DNA of 21,114 bases from Planococcaceae bacterium UBA3378 (lineage in GTDB: Bacteria; Bacillota; Bacilli; Bacillales_A; Planococcaceae): the NCBI GenBank assembly GCA_002359075.1, contig DEQA01000186.1:1-21114 (forward strand), read 5' to 3'. The position numbers were made by a program, and so were the translations under genes. The notes beneath the pieces are model-generated. The model saw only the letters and a list, made by a program, of their open reading frames with translations, was not told where the DNA came from and did not search any database. This document shows positions 14,181 to 21,114 of this stretch, in pieces. Within the stretch, counting starts at the first letter, position 1; every line of letters starts with the position of its first letter.

Positions 14181-15323
14181 TTAGTGACGGTTTCGACGAT
14201 TACGTAAAAACGTTGGAATATCTAATTGTTCTTCCTGTGGTGGAGCTTGACGTACTGGTTCTGCCTGCACAGGCTGTTCAGGACGTGCATGCTGCTGGAT
14301 TGGCGGCGGTGTATGCCCTCCAAGTGGACGACCACCTAATGTTGACCCTGAAGATGTTCCCGTTGCAATATCATCTGAGAAGCCGGTAGCAATCACCGTA
14401 ACAATGATTTCATCGTTTAGATTTTCATTAATAACCGAACCGAAAATCATGTTTACCTCTTCATCCGAAGCGGATGCCACAATATCAGCTGCCTCCTGCA
14501 CTTCATATAAAGACAGGTTCATTCCACCTGTAATGTTCATAATGACACCTTTTGCGCCATCGATGGACGTTTCAAGCAGCGGACTTGAAATAGCCTTCTT
14601 TGCAGCTTCAGTTGCACGGTTTTCACCGGTTGCAATCCCGATACCCATTAACGCAGATCCTTTATCAGACATAATTGTTTTTACGTCCGCAAAGTCCAGG
14701 TTAATTAAACCAGGTGTCGCGATTAAATCGGAAATCCCCTGTACACCTTGTCGAAGTACATTGTCCGCCTCACGGAATGCTTCAAGCATCGGTGTTGATT
14801 TATCAACAATTTGCAGCAATTTATCATTTGGAATAACGATAAGCGTATCCACTGCTTCTTTTAAATTGGAGATCCCGCCGACCGCCTGCGTTTGACGCTT
14901 ACGTCCTTCAAATGTGAAAGGACGTGTTACAACACCGACAGTTAGGGCTCCTAAATCACGAGAAATTTGTGCGATTACAGGGGCAGCACCTGTACCGGTT
15001 CCTCCGCCCATACCCGCTGTAACGAATACCATATCTGCTCCGCGTAATACTTCTTCTAGCTGCTCACGGCTCTCCTCAGCGGCTTTTTTCCCCACTTCGG
15101 GGTTCGCCCCAGCTCCAAGACCACGTGTTAATTTCCCGCCGATTTGAAGCTTATAAGACGCCTTAGATTGTTCCAATGCCTGAGCATCTGTATTTACCGC
15201 AATGAAATCGACGCCCTGCACACCATGTTCAATCATCCGGTTGACGGCATTGTTTCCACCACCGCCCACTCCGATTACTTTAATGACTGCGCCTTGATCT
15301 ATACTAGTATCAAACTCTAACAT
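14181..15323 (-). CDS. ftsZ: Cell division protein FtsZ
   Basis: The tubulin-like GTPase that forms the Z-ring. It is 380 residues, the usual length for Bacillales. N-terminal IKVIGVGGGGNNAVNRMIE, the tubulin signature GGGTGTG (107-113) and the T7 catalytic loop NLDFADVKTIM (208-218) are intact. A short Pro/Gln-rich linker (about 318-366) precedes the conserved C-terminal peptide LDIPTFLRNR and a basic tail RNRH, the binding site for FtsA, SepF and other partners. The ATG follows AGGAGG with 7 nt spacing. It is 30 nt downstream of ftsA; two tandem terminators follow. The Bacillus gene bpr, normally next, is absent. Confidence 0.99.
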   Translation of the reverse strand: MLEFDTSIDQGAVIKVIGVGGGGNNAVNRMIEHGVQGVDFIAVNTDAQALEQSKASYKLQIGGKLTRGLGAGANPEVGKKAAEESREQLEEVLRGADMVFVTAGMGGGTGTGAAPVIAQISRDLGALTVGVVTRPFTFEGRKRQTQAVGGISNLKEAVDTLIVIPNDKLLQIVDKSTPMLEAFREADNVLRQGVQGISDLIATPGLINLDFADVKTIMSDKGSALMGIGIATGENRATEAAKKAISSPLLETSIDGAKGVIMNITGGMNLSLYEVQEAADIVASASDEEVNMIFGSVINENLNDEIIVTVIATGFSDDIATGTSSGSTLGGRPLGGHTPPPIQQHARPEQPVQAEPVRQAPPQEEQLDIPTFLRNRRNRH

Positions 15324-15353
15324 TTTGTCTCCTCCTACTTCCTAGCTTTATCT

Positions 15354-16640
15354 TTACTCGAAAAAGTTATTAAAGAATCTTTTGGCTTTATCCATAATAG
15401 TCGCCTTATTTCCATGATCGACTTTATTCTCAGGTGCAGTAGACTTATTTTTGGGAGGAGTTGGTTGTACGGATCCAGAAACAGGCTGCATTTCTGAGCT
15501 CCTACCATAAAATTCATCATCTGAATGCGCGTAACGAATCAGCCCTACTGCTGTTGTGAATCCAGGATCTCGAACACCGATATAGTCTGGTGTATGTATA
15601 CGCACTCTAAGCTGCATGACTTGACGAGCAAGTTGTCCAATTCCTTCCAATGACGCAACTCCACCTGTCAGTACAATACCCCCAGGTAAATCACGGACAC
15701 CAAGCCGGGACAGTTCATCTAACACATATTCGAAAATCTCTTCTACACGTGCTCCAATGATCTCAGCAATGTAACGCTGGCTAAATTGCTGTGTCATGTT
15801 TGTCCCGTCTATTTGAACTTCAAACAGCTGGTCATCTGAGGCATCATCAAAAAATGCATGGCCATATTGCTTTTTGATTTTCTCTGCCTGTTCTGTGGAT
15901 GTTTCCAATACAATTGACAAATCTTTTGTAATTTGATCGCCGCCCATACCTACAATTCCTGTATGTGTCAGCAGACCATCTTCAAAAACAGCAACCGTTG
16001 TTGAACCACCACCTAAATCAATATAGGCAGTACCTTGATTTCTTTCATCTTCTGTTAAAGCATAATAACCTGCTGCTAAAGGCTGTAGATAGATTTCCCG
16101 CACGCTCAGGCCGGCTCGCTCCACACAGCGTAAAACATTGTGCAATAATGTTTTAGACGTCATAATGAGCGTTGCATCGACTTCGAGGCGCGTGCCAATC
16201 ATGCCTCGCGGATCTTTAATCTCAGATAGCAAGTCCACTGTGTACCGTTTTGGCAATAAGTTCACAATCTCTTTTTCAGGTGGCGTTGCGATGCTTTCAG
16301 CTGAACTCAATACGCGTGCCAAGTCATCATCCGAGATTTCTCTGCCGTCTCCATTTACTGCAACTACTCCTTTTACAGGCTGGAGGACAGTTTGATTTGC
16401 CGGTACCCCGAGTACAACTTCCTCAATCTTTAATCCTGTCATTCTTTCAGCCTGTTCAACCGCTTTTTTAATAGATTGAACTGTGGCATCTATATCTACA
16501 ATTGCACCTCTACGAATGCCGTTTGATTTTACTTGTCCGACACCAATTACATGTAATTGGCTGTCGCTCATTTCACCTATTAGTACTTTAATAGAAGATG
16601 AACCAATATCTAAAGAAATATAAATATCTTGATGATTCAA
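15354..16640 (-). CDS. ftsA: Cell division protein FtsA
   Basis: An actin-fold ATPase, 428 residues, that anchors FtsZ filaments to the membrane. Nucleotide-binding motifs are DIGSSSIKVLIGE (11-23, phosphate 1), AYIDLGGGSTTVAVFEDG (205-222, phosphate 2) and IVLTGGVASLEGI (322-334, adenosine). A disordered Ser/Pro-rich linker (about 381-412) leads to the C-terminal amphipathic membrane-targeting helix IMDKAKRFFNNFFE (415-428). Translation starts at TTG (16640..16638) behind AAAGGAGGTG; the next in-frame ATG would remove the phosphate-1 motif. It lies between sbp and ftsZ, with a weak promoter candidate upstream. Confidence 0.98.
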   Translation of the reverse strand: MNHQDIYISLDIGSSSIKVLIGEMSDSQLHVIGVGQVKSNGIRRGAIVDIDATVQSIKKAVEQAERMTGLKIEEVVLGVPANQTVLQPVKGVVAVNGDGREISDDDLARVLSSAESIATPPEKEIVNLLPKRYTVDLLSEIKDPRGMIGTRLEVDATLIMTSKTLLHNVLRCVERAGLSVREIYLQPLAAGYYALTEDERNQGTAYIDLGGGSTTVAVFEDGLLTHTGIVGMGGDQITKDLSIVLETSTEQAEKIKKQYGHAFFDDASDDQLFEVQIDGTNMTQQFSQRYIAEIIGARVEEIFEYVLDELSRLGVRDLPGGIVLTGGVASLEGIGQLARQVMQLRVRIHTPDYIGVRDPGFTTAVGLIRYAHSDDEFYGRSSEMQPVSGSVQPTPPKNKSTAPENKVDHGNKATIMDKAKRFFNNFFE

Positions 16641-16679
16641 CTCGTTGCACCTCCTTTAATTGCTCCTTTTTTTCATTCT

Positions 16680-16709
16680 ATTGTAAAACCTAATCAATGT
16701 CTAAGTAAA
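16680..16709 (-). promoter_or_regulatory. Possible promoter of ftsA-ftsZ
   Basis: TTTACT (-35, 16709..16704) and TACAAT (-10, 16685..16680) are 18 nt apart in the 89-nt AT-rich gap between sbp and ftsA, the largest gap in the dcw block. The match is moderate. No clear sigma-H site was found. Confidence 0.35.
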
Positions 16710-16729
16710 TTACCTATTGTAATCAAATT

Positions 16730-17107
16730 TTAACTTGATTCTGATGATTTTCCACTCTTTTTTACCCTAGCTTCTTCCCATCTCGTAATTAATATCCTGC
16801 GAATGACGGCGATGTTCTGAAAAAGGCGTACTCCGAAGGCAAAAATTGCCGCTAAATACAGGTCTACCCCAATATGGACACCTAAAAAGGCAAGCCCTGC
16901 TGCAAGAGCAATATTGAAAAAGAATCCACTGATGAATACTTTGTCATCATATACTTGCTGCAATTGGGCCCGAATACCGCCAAACATCGTATCCAGCGCG
17001 GCGAGCACAGCAATTGAAAGATAATTTTCATACACAGTAGGAATTTCCAGATCGGTTAAAACTCCAAGCCCGATCCCTAAAATTAATCCCAGCAGTGGGA
17101 GCCACAT
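16730..17107 (-). CDS. sbp: Small basic protein Sbp (DUF1290)
   Basis: A 125-residue membrane protein of the DUF1290/Sbp family located just before ftsA, as in Bacillus. It has an N-terminal hydrophobic segment (WLPLLGLILGIGLGVL), the conserved AVLAALDTMFGGIRAQLQ stretch, two more hydrophobic segments (about 59-75 and 79-96) and a basic, Lys/Ser-rich C-terminus (RWEEARVKKSGKSSESS). The function is unknown; the context suggests a link to division or envelope growth. The ATG begins 3 nt after the ylxX stop and its Shine-Dalgarno AAAGGAGA lies within the end of ylxX, so translation is probably coupled. Confidence 0.9.
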   Translation of the reverse strand: MWLPLLGLILGIGLGVLTDLEIPTVYENYLSIAVLAALDTMFGGIRAQLQQVYDDKVFISGFFFNIALAAGLAFLGVHIGVDLYLAAIFAFGVRLFQNIAVIRRILITRWEEARVKKSGKSSESS

Positions 17108-17110
17108 AAG

Positions 17111-17827
17111 CTAATCTCCTTTATATTCTGTCAAATAAGTACTTCTAATTTCCATATCTGCCGCATCTACTGTAATAGAAGGCTGTGGCTCTTCTACGGT
17201 CAACAGCATATTATCAATAAAAAACTCGTCCATAAAAGAAGATGCTAATAAATAGTTATACAGCTTAGAGGCTTCTTCCTCTGTTTCTGTCACCACCTTA
17301 ATTTCAATATCCACTTTACCAATAGGTACGCCATTGACAGTTGTTTTGCCATTGATATCCCGAATAGCCGATGAATGGACAAGTCGCTGGCCTGCAATTT
17401 CTACATAATGGCCTTTGTAGCGGTAAATTTCATTAACAAGTCGAATTAAAAGCTGCGGCGAAATTTCTTCCACTGTATAACCATAATCTATTAATTCTTC
17501 CGATGGATCGATATTCATGATAAGGCCCGGCCCGCTGACTTCCTTTATTCCCGCAGCAGCCTGTAATTGATCAACCGTCCGGGTTAATATCGCTTCGGGA
17601 TTGTCCAGTTCTTCATCTTCATATTGCCGGATGGTTTCCTGTGCTTGGCGAATTTGTGTCAGCAGCTGTGAGTGACGTAATTTTTCATCTGACAGTTCTT
17701 GTCGAATTTCCCATATATCCGTCGTTTCTACCTTTTTAGGGCTTTGGACCGTATTGTACTGGACAGCGAGCATGAAACCGATGATAAACGATATAACGGT
17801 AATATGAATGATTGTTTTTTTTTTCAT
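17111..17827 (-). CDS. ylxX: DUF881 family protein, YlxX-like
   Basis: A 238-residue protein with a single N-terminal membrane anchor (about residues 5-23), a short coiled coil (about 40-75), then a DUF881 domain (about 92-228) with GPGLIMNIDPSEELIDYGYTVEEISP and LVNEIYRYKGHYVEIAGQRLVHSSAIRDI. In DUF881 proteins this domain is predicted extracytoplasmic. Function is unknown; the gene is syntenic with ylxX of Bacillus between divIB and sbp. It follows the other DUF881 gene by 9 nt and shares its architecture, so the pair probably arose by duplication. The ATG has AGGGTGG close upstream. Confidence 0.85.
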   Translation of the reverse strand: MKKKTIIHITVISFIIGFMLAVQYNTVQSPKKVETTDIWEIRQELSDEKLRHSQLLTQIRQAQETIRQYEDEELDNPEAILTRTVDQLQAAAGIKEVSGPGLIMNIDPSEELIDYGYTVEEISPQLLIRLVNEIYRYKGHYVEIAGQRLVHSSAIRDINGKTTVNGVPIGKVDIEIKVVTETEEEASKLYNYLLASSFMDEFFIDNMLLTVEEPQPSITVDAADMEIRSTYLTEYKGD

Positions 17828-17836
17828 ACGTCCACC

Positions 17837-18559
17837 CTACAAGTTCCCTTTCATTATAGATGGCATTACGATTTGTTCTTTCTTTTCTACGCTTACTACG
17901 ACATTATCGTTTAACAATTGGTCAAATACACCGCCGTTAATTTCTAAAGCGCCAATTAATCCATCCTGATTGCCGACTGCTTCTATTACAAAAGGAGCCG
18001 GATATTGATTTCCATCAATCGTGATCACGGGGCCATTACAGCTGATGAAAGAATTGGTCTTTAAACGCTGGCCATTAATAGCAATCGCTTCAGCCCCGGA
18101 AATTTTCATCTCATTGATGACGTTAAAAATATGACTTTCATGGACAATATAATCATTTGGATTTGCCGCCCCTGTAAAATCATCATCACGCAATGTCACA
18201 GAAATCCCCTCTCCTGCCACAGGTAGCTCTCCCATTAAAATACGGAGACGCTCAGCCTCTTTCACCAGCTCATCGTAATGGTCTTCGTGGGTTGCATATT
18301 CTTTTTCATATTTCCGGATCGTCTCCAGTATTCCATCCAATTCTTCAGCGAGCTCTTTATTTCTTTCCTGCTGTTCAATCAGCTCTTCCCTATATGCATC
18401 CGGCTGCTGTGTGAACAGTGTGACGCTTGAGGTGATCTGGCGTTTGTCCTTTGACAGATTATAGGAGTACCCTATAATAAAGCCCGTTATGATGCAAACA
18501 ATGAGGATGGCGAAATACTTTCGGCTCAACACCCCTCGTTTTTGAGGATTATTCTTCAT
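17837..18559 (-). CDS. ylxW: DUF881 family protein, YlxW-like
   Basis: A 240-residue paralogue of the next gene: N-terminal basic residues, one membrane segment (about 13-31), a coiled coil (about 56-112) and a DUF881 domain (about 113-230) with GEGISVTLRDDDF, YIVHESHIFNVINEMKISGA and AIAINGQRL. It is predicted to be an extracytoplasmic membrane-anchored protein of unknown function. The ATG overlaps the last codons of divIB by 11 nt, indicating tight coupling. Its position directly after divIB corresponds to ylxW in Bacillus. Confidence 0.85.
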   Translation of the reverse strand: MKNNPQKRGVLSRKYFAILIVCIITGFIIGYSYNLSKDKRQITSSVTLFTQQPDAYREELIEQQERNKELAEELDGILETIRKYEKEYATHEDHYDELVKEAERLRILMGELPVAGEGISVTLRDDDFTGAANPNDYIVHESHIFNVINEMKISGAEAIAINGQRLKTNSFISCNGPVITIDGNQYPAPFVIEAVGNQDGLIGALEINGGVFDQLLNDNVVVSVEKKEQIVMPSIMKGNL

Positions 18560-19373
18560 CCTCGCTCACTTCCTGTTCTTCTGTGGCTTCTTCTATAGCT
18601 TCTTCTATATTGATGGCTTCATATTCCTTTGAGTAAGGTTTATAAGATAGACCTACTTCGATATCGATAATGCCCTTTCCATACTGCTCCTCACTTTCAA
18701 TTTGAGCAATAATGGCAGGATAGTAATTCAGCTTATCGGCAAGTGATGTAATCTCCGCCCGTACTTCATAGCCGTCATTCATAAACAGTGTAATGGCGTA
18801 AGGATCGGCAGAAGAAGGCGTTGCATTAATTTGGGAAATGAGAGCTGCTACTTCCGGCTTTAGCTTTGCCAGCTCTTTTAGCAGCCTCTTCCGTATTTCT
18901 TCATCCTCAAATTCATGAAAAATGGGGGCATCGATTGGCAATAGTTCCTGCGCTTCTTCAAACAGAACCCCATTTTCAAGCATTGGATAAAAAGTGTGGT
19001 CCTCTGCCAAGTAGGCAACCTTCTGCCACTCCTCCACCTTAATGCGCACCGTACTGAGCCACTTACGTTCTACATGGGCTGACTTTACCCAATCGAGCTC
19101 TTCCAGCTGTTTTTCAATGGCATCACGATCGATGCTCCACATCGACCCCCCTACATGCAGACCGGCCAGCTCTTCATAGTATGTACTGTCTACAAGCCCA
19201 GCACCCGTAATATCAATTTTTTTTATCTCGCTATACGGGGACTGGAAGTAGAGGAGCACGAGCAGTAGAAAAAGAAAGAGTGTCGTTAATAAAATAAATT
19301 TAAAATTTGTTCTTCTGCGTCGTTTTTTCCTGAACGTAGGTATACGGTCTTCTAAATCGATTACTTTTTCCAA
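18549..19373 (-). CDS. divIB: Cell division protein DivIB (FtsQ homologue)
   Basis: A 274-residue bitopic division protein that works with DivIC and FtsL to control septal peptidoglycan synthesis. It has a short basic cytoplasmic segment (RIPTFRKKRRRR), one membrane segment (about 24-43), a POTRA domain (about 48-118: EIKKIDITGAGLVDSTYYEE, WVKSAHVERKWLSTVRIKV), the DivIB/FtsQ beta domain, and a very acidic C-terminal tail (EEAIEEATEEQEVSEDEE). I place the start at TTG (19373..19371) because AGGAGG lies 7 nt upstream. The longer frame from 19436 would run through the end of ftsW and add 21 residues without homology. The start overlaps the ftsW stop by 13 nt. Confidence 0.94.
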   Translation of the reverse strand: MEKVIDLEDRIPTFRKKRRRRTNFKFILLTTLFLFLLLVLLYFQSPYSEIKKIDITGAGLVDSTYYEELAGLHVGGSMWSIDRDAIEKQLEELDWVKSAHVERKWLSTVRIKVEEWQKVAYLAEDHTFYPMLENGVLFEEAQELLPIDAPIFHEFEDEEIRKRLLKELAKLKPEVAALISQINATPSSADPYAITLFMNDGYEVRAEITSLADKLNYYPAIIAQIESEEQYGKGIIDIEVGLSYKPYSKEYEAINIEEAIEEATEEQEVSEDEE

Positions 19374-20464
19374 GTTGCTTCCTCCTCTCCTTCTATATTC
19401 GCTCCGAATAAATAGATAATACCGACCGTCAGCCATAAAATGACGAGTGATGTCCCCCCGTAGCTGATGAAAGGCAATGTAACCCCCGTTACAGGCAAAA
19501 GCCCGATGACAACCCCGATATTTAAGGCAGCCTGTACAGCAATCATCGATACTAATGCACTTGTAATATAAAAATAACGGGCATAAACAGCGCGTGTAGC
19601 CAGCTTGTAGCCGCTATATAAAAAGCACGCAAAAATACATACAATACAAAGCCCCCCGATAAACCCCGTTTCCTCTAATATGATAGAAAAAATAAAATCA
19701 TTCTGCGGTTCTGGTAAATATAAGTACTTTTGTCTACTTTTTAGAAAGCCATGTCCAAATAATCCTGCTGGTCCGATTGCAAGTAATGATTGTACTGCTT
19801 GAAACCCTTTTCCTAATTGGTCCTGCCACGGGTCAATAAAGGCCTGTATCCGAGCCAGACGGTAAGGGGCGGAAATAATCAGCCCTGCCAATCCAGCGAT
19901 TCCAAGCATAATACAAAGTCCATAAAATCTTAATGGATAATTTGCGATAAAAAACAAAATAAAGGCTGCTACAATCAAAATGAAGGCGGAGCCAAAATCA
20001 GGCTGCATCATGATTAAACCAATCGGCAGCAGAAGGATGAAGAAATGCTTAAGCTTAATCACCCGCTCCCCGCGCTTCCACTTTGCCAGAACGGCACTTA
20101 AATAAACAAGTGTCGTTATTTTCACGAATTCAGCCGGCTGGAACGTTAATGGACCTATTCCAAGCCAGCTTCTTGATCCGTTTCGCCATAACCCGATGCC
20201 TGGAATGAGCACGGCGATCAATAAAACAATGGAAATAATATAAAATAACCGCCACCAACTCTCATGCAGCAGCCATTTGTTTCTACTCACAAACATAAAA
20301 CCCAGCAGTGCCACAGCAAGGTACATCAATTGCTTCAGGTAGAATGGCATCTGCCCGGCATAATGTACTTCACTCCAATAGGCACTCGCTGAATAAATAA
20401 AGACTATGCCTATAAAGCTAAGCAATAAAGCACTTCCTACAAATAACCGTCTATATATGATCAG
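19361..20464 (-). CDS. ftsW: SEDS peptidoglycan glycosyltransferase FtsW/SpoVE
   Basis: A polytopic SEDS-family enzyme that polymerises lipid II at the septum with its class B PBP partner. Family landmarks are VFIYSASAYW at the end of TM1, RNGSRSWLGIGPLTFQPAEF, the loop DPWQDQLGKGFQAVQSLLAIG with the conserved catalytic-site Asp, SRQKYLYLPEPQNDFIFSIILEETGF, and the C-terminal GVTLPFISYGGTSL. I propose a CTG start at 20464..20462, giving 367 residues (SpoVE of B. subtilis is 366). AAAGGA lies 8 nt upstream and TM1 becomes complete. The alternative TTG at 20425 gives 354 residues and cuts TM1 roughly in half. No ATG or GTG is in frame before it, and TAG blocks at 20482..20480. Whether the division (FtsW) or sporulation (SpoVE) role applies is undecided. 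The gene lies between murD and divIB. Confidence 0.9.
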   Translation of the reverse strand: MIIYRRLFVGSALLLSFIGIVFIYSASAYWSEVHYAGQMPFYLKQLMYLAVALLGFMFVSRNKWLLHESWWRLFYIISIVLLIAVLIPGIGLWRNGSRSWLGIGPLTFQPAEFVKITTLVYLSAVLAKWKRGERVIKLKHFFILLLPIGLIMMQPDFGSAFILIVAAFILFFIANYPLRFYGLCIMLGIAGLAGLIISAPYRLARIQAFIDPWQDQLGKGFQAVQSLLAIGPAGLFGHGFLKSRQKYLYLPEPQNDFIFSIILEETGFIGGLCIVCIFACFLYSGYKLATRAVYARYFYITSALVSMIAVQAALNIGVVIGLLPVTGVTLPFISYGGTSLVILWLTVGIIYLFGANIEGEEEATWKK

Positions 20465-20487
20465 CGAAAAAATCCTTTCCTACCGTA

Positions 20488-21114
20488 TTAAGACAACTTC
20501 ATAGCACACTCAATAAATATATCGCCCCGGATTTCGAAGCTATCGTACTGATCCCAGCTTGCACATGCCGGCGACAGCAAAATGATATCCCCTTCTGCTG
20601 ACAGCTTGGCTGCATATACAACTGCATCCTCCACATTTGTAGCGGCCACTGTTTCCTTTACCCCGCATGACTTCGCGAAATCTATGAAACGTGATCCAGT
20701 TTCTCCAAAAGCTACCACTGCCTTTACATTATTCATCGCCTCACGCAGCTCTTCGAACGAATGACCTCGGTCTAATCCCCCTGCCAACAGCACAATTGGC
20801 TTATCGAATGCCTCAAGCGCACTCTTTGTTGCCAAACAGTTTGTTGCCTTTGAATCATTATAGATTTTGCGCCCTTTCCATTCCCGTACAAACTGGGTAC
20901 GGTGACGGACACCCGCAAACGTAGCAAGTACCTCTTTTATAGCCTGCAGCTCGCAGCCTGACAGCAAGCATGCTGCAACAGCACATAAAATATTCTCAAG
21001 GTTGTGCTTACCAGGAAGAGCGATATCAGCGCGGTTTAAAATATGCTCGCCATTCCAGTAGATTGCCTGTGCATCTGCACTGATCCCTACCTCACAACGG
21101 CCGCTTGTCGTAAA
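20488..21114 (-). CDS. murD: MurD, UDP-N-acetylmuramoylalanine-D-glutamate ligase (C-terminal part)
   Basis: The last 208 codons of a gene entering from the right edge; the frame is open to base 21114. It adds D-glutamate to UDP-MurNAc-L-Ala in the cytoplasm. Family motifs seen are ALPGKHNLENILCAVAAC (central/C-terminal domain junction), YNDSKATNCLATKSAL (the D-S-K-A-T-N signature), IVLLAGGLDRGHSFEEL, and SPACASWDQYDSFEIRGD near the end. The P-loop ATP-binding motif lies outside the window. An internal TTG at 20967 is not the start, because homologous sequence continues upstream. It is followed after about 23 nt by ftsW, as expected for the dcw order. Confidence 0.96.
   Translation of the reverse strand, partial: FTTSGRCEVGISADAQAIYWNGEHILNRADIALPGKHNLENILCAVAACLLSGCELQAIKEVLATFAGVRHRTQFVREWKGRKIYNDSKATNCLATKSALEAFDKPIVLLAGGLDRGHSFEELREAMNNVKAVVAFGETGSRFIDFAKSCGVKETVAATNVEDAVVYAAKLSAEGDIILLSPACASWDQYDSFEIRGDIFIECAMKLS

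Noticed and set aside
14404..14895. 163-codon open frame on the plus strand opposite ftsZ
   Set aside because: It is wholly antisense to a clear ftsZ, with Ser/Ile-rich composition expected of a shadow frame and no family motif.
19374..19436. Longer divIB N-terminus starting at 19436
   Set aside because: It would lie entirely inside the ftsW 3' end, has no Shine-Dalgarno at its start, and a strong AGGAGG points to the TTG at 19373.
20925..20967. Start of murD at the internal TTG 20967
   Set aside because: The frame stays open to the window edge and encodes conserved MurD sequence (ALPGKHNLENIL) upstream, so this is an internal codon of a truncated gene.
1..21114. A novel defence or mobile system hidden in the window
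   Set aside because: Both strands were read; genes are conserved division, sporulation, translation and wall functions. No nuclease/helicase clusters, toxin-antitoxin pairs, transposases, integrases or CRISPR repeats were seen.

Overview
This window carries the division and sporulation part of a Gram-positive, endospore-forming genome, almost all of it read from the minus strand. The organism looks like a low-GC Bacillales member. It has proteolytically activated pro-sigma-E, sigma-G and SpoIIGA, a T-box on ileS, a PyrR-controlled pyr leader, and the divIB-ylxW-ylxX-sbp-ftsA-ftsZ order known from Bacillus. The S-layer-homology (SLH) surface protein and the protein sequences would fit Planococcaceae (Solibacillus or Lysinibacillus type), but that assignment is inference.

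In transcription order (right to left): murD (5' end outside the window) - SEDS glycosyltransferase ftsW/spoVE - divIB - two DUF881 genes (ylxW, ylxX) - sbp - ftsA - ftsZ form a tightly packed dcw block that ends at two tandem terminators. After these comes the spoIIGA-sigE-sigG sporulation module. Then come ylmC/ymxH, ylmE, sepF, ylmG, ylmH and divIVA, which link Z-ring anchoring, PLP homeostasis, an S4 RNA-binding protein and polar/septal scaffolding. The next unit is ileS behind a complete T-box leader, followed by a large secreted SLH/SH3/M14 metallopeptidase on its own promoter, then lspA-rluD, and finally the start of pyrR behind a PyrR attenuator.

Compared with my memory of the Bacillus subtilis order, murG and murB are absent between the SEDS gene and divIB, bpr is absent between ftsZ and spoIIGA, and ylmA and ylmD are absent around ylmC. 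An M14 peptidase gene sits between ileS and lspA. Its 3' end abuts the last 40 codons of what looks like a sodium:solute symporter, with only 7 nt between them, so this spot has been rearranged.

The most notable non-gene structure is a 139-bp element with perfect 13-bp terminal inverted repeats between sigG and ylmC. Start codons are unusually weak in this cluster: GTG for lspA and ylmE, TTG for sigE, ftsA and divIB, and apparently CTG for ftsW. I found no CRISPR array, tRNA, rRNA, transposase or phage gene. I see no convincing new multi-gene system; the window is mainly a conserved housekeeping region with a few local oddities.
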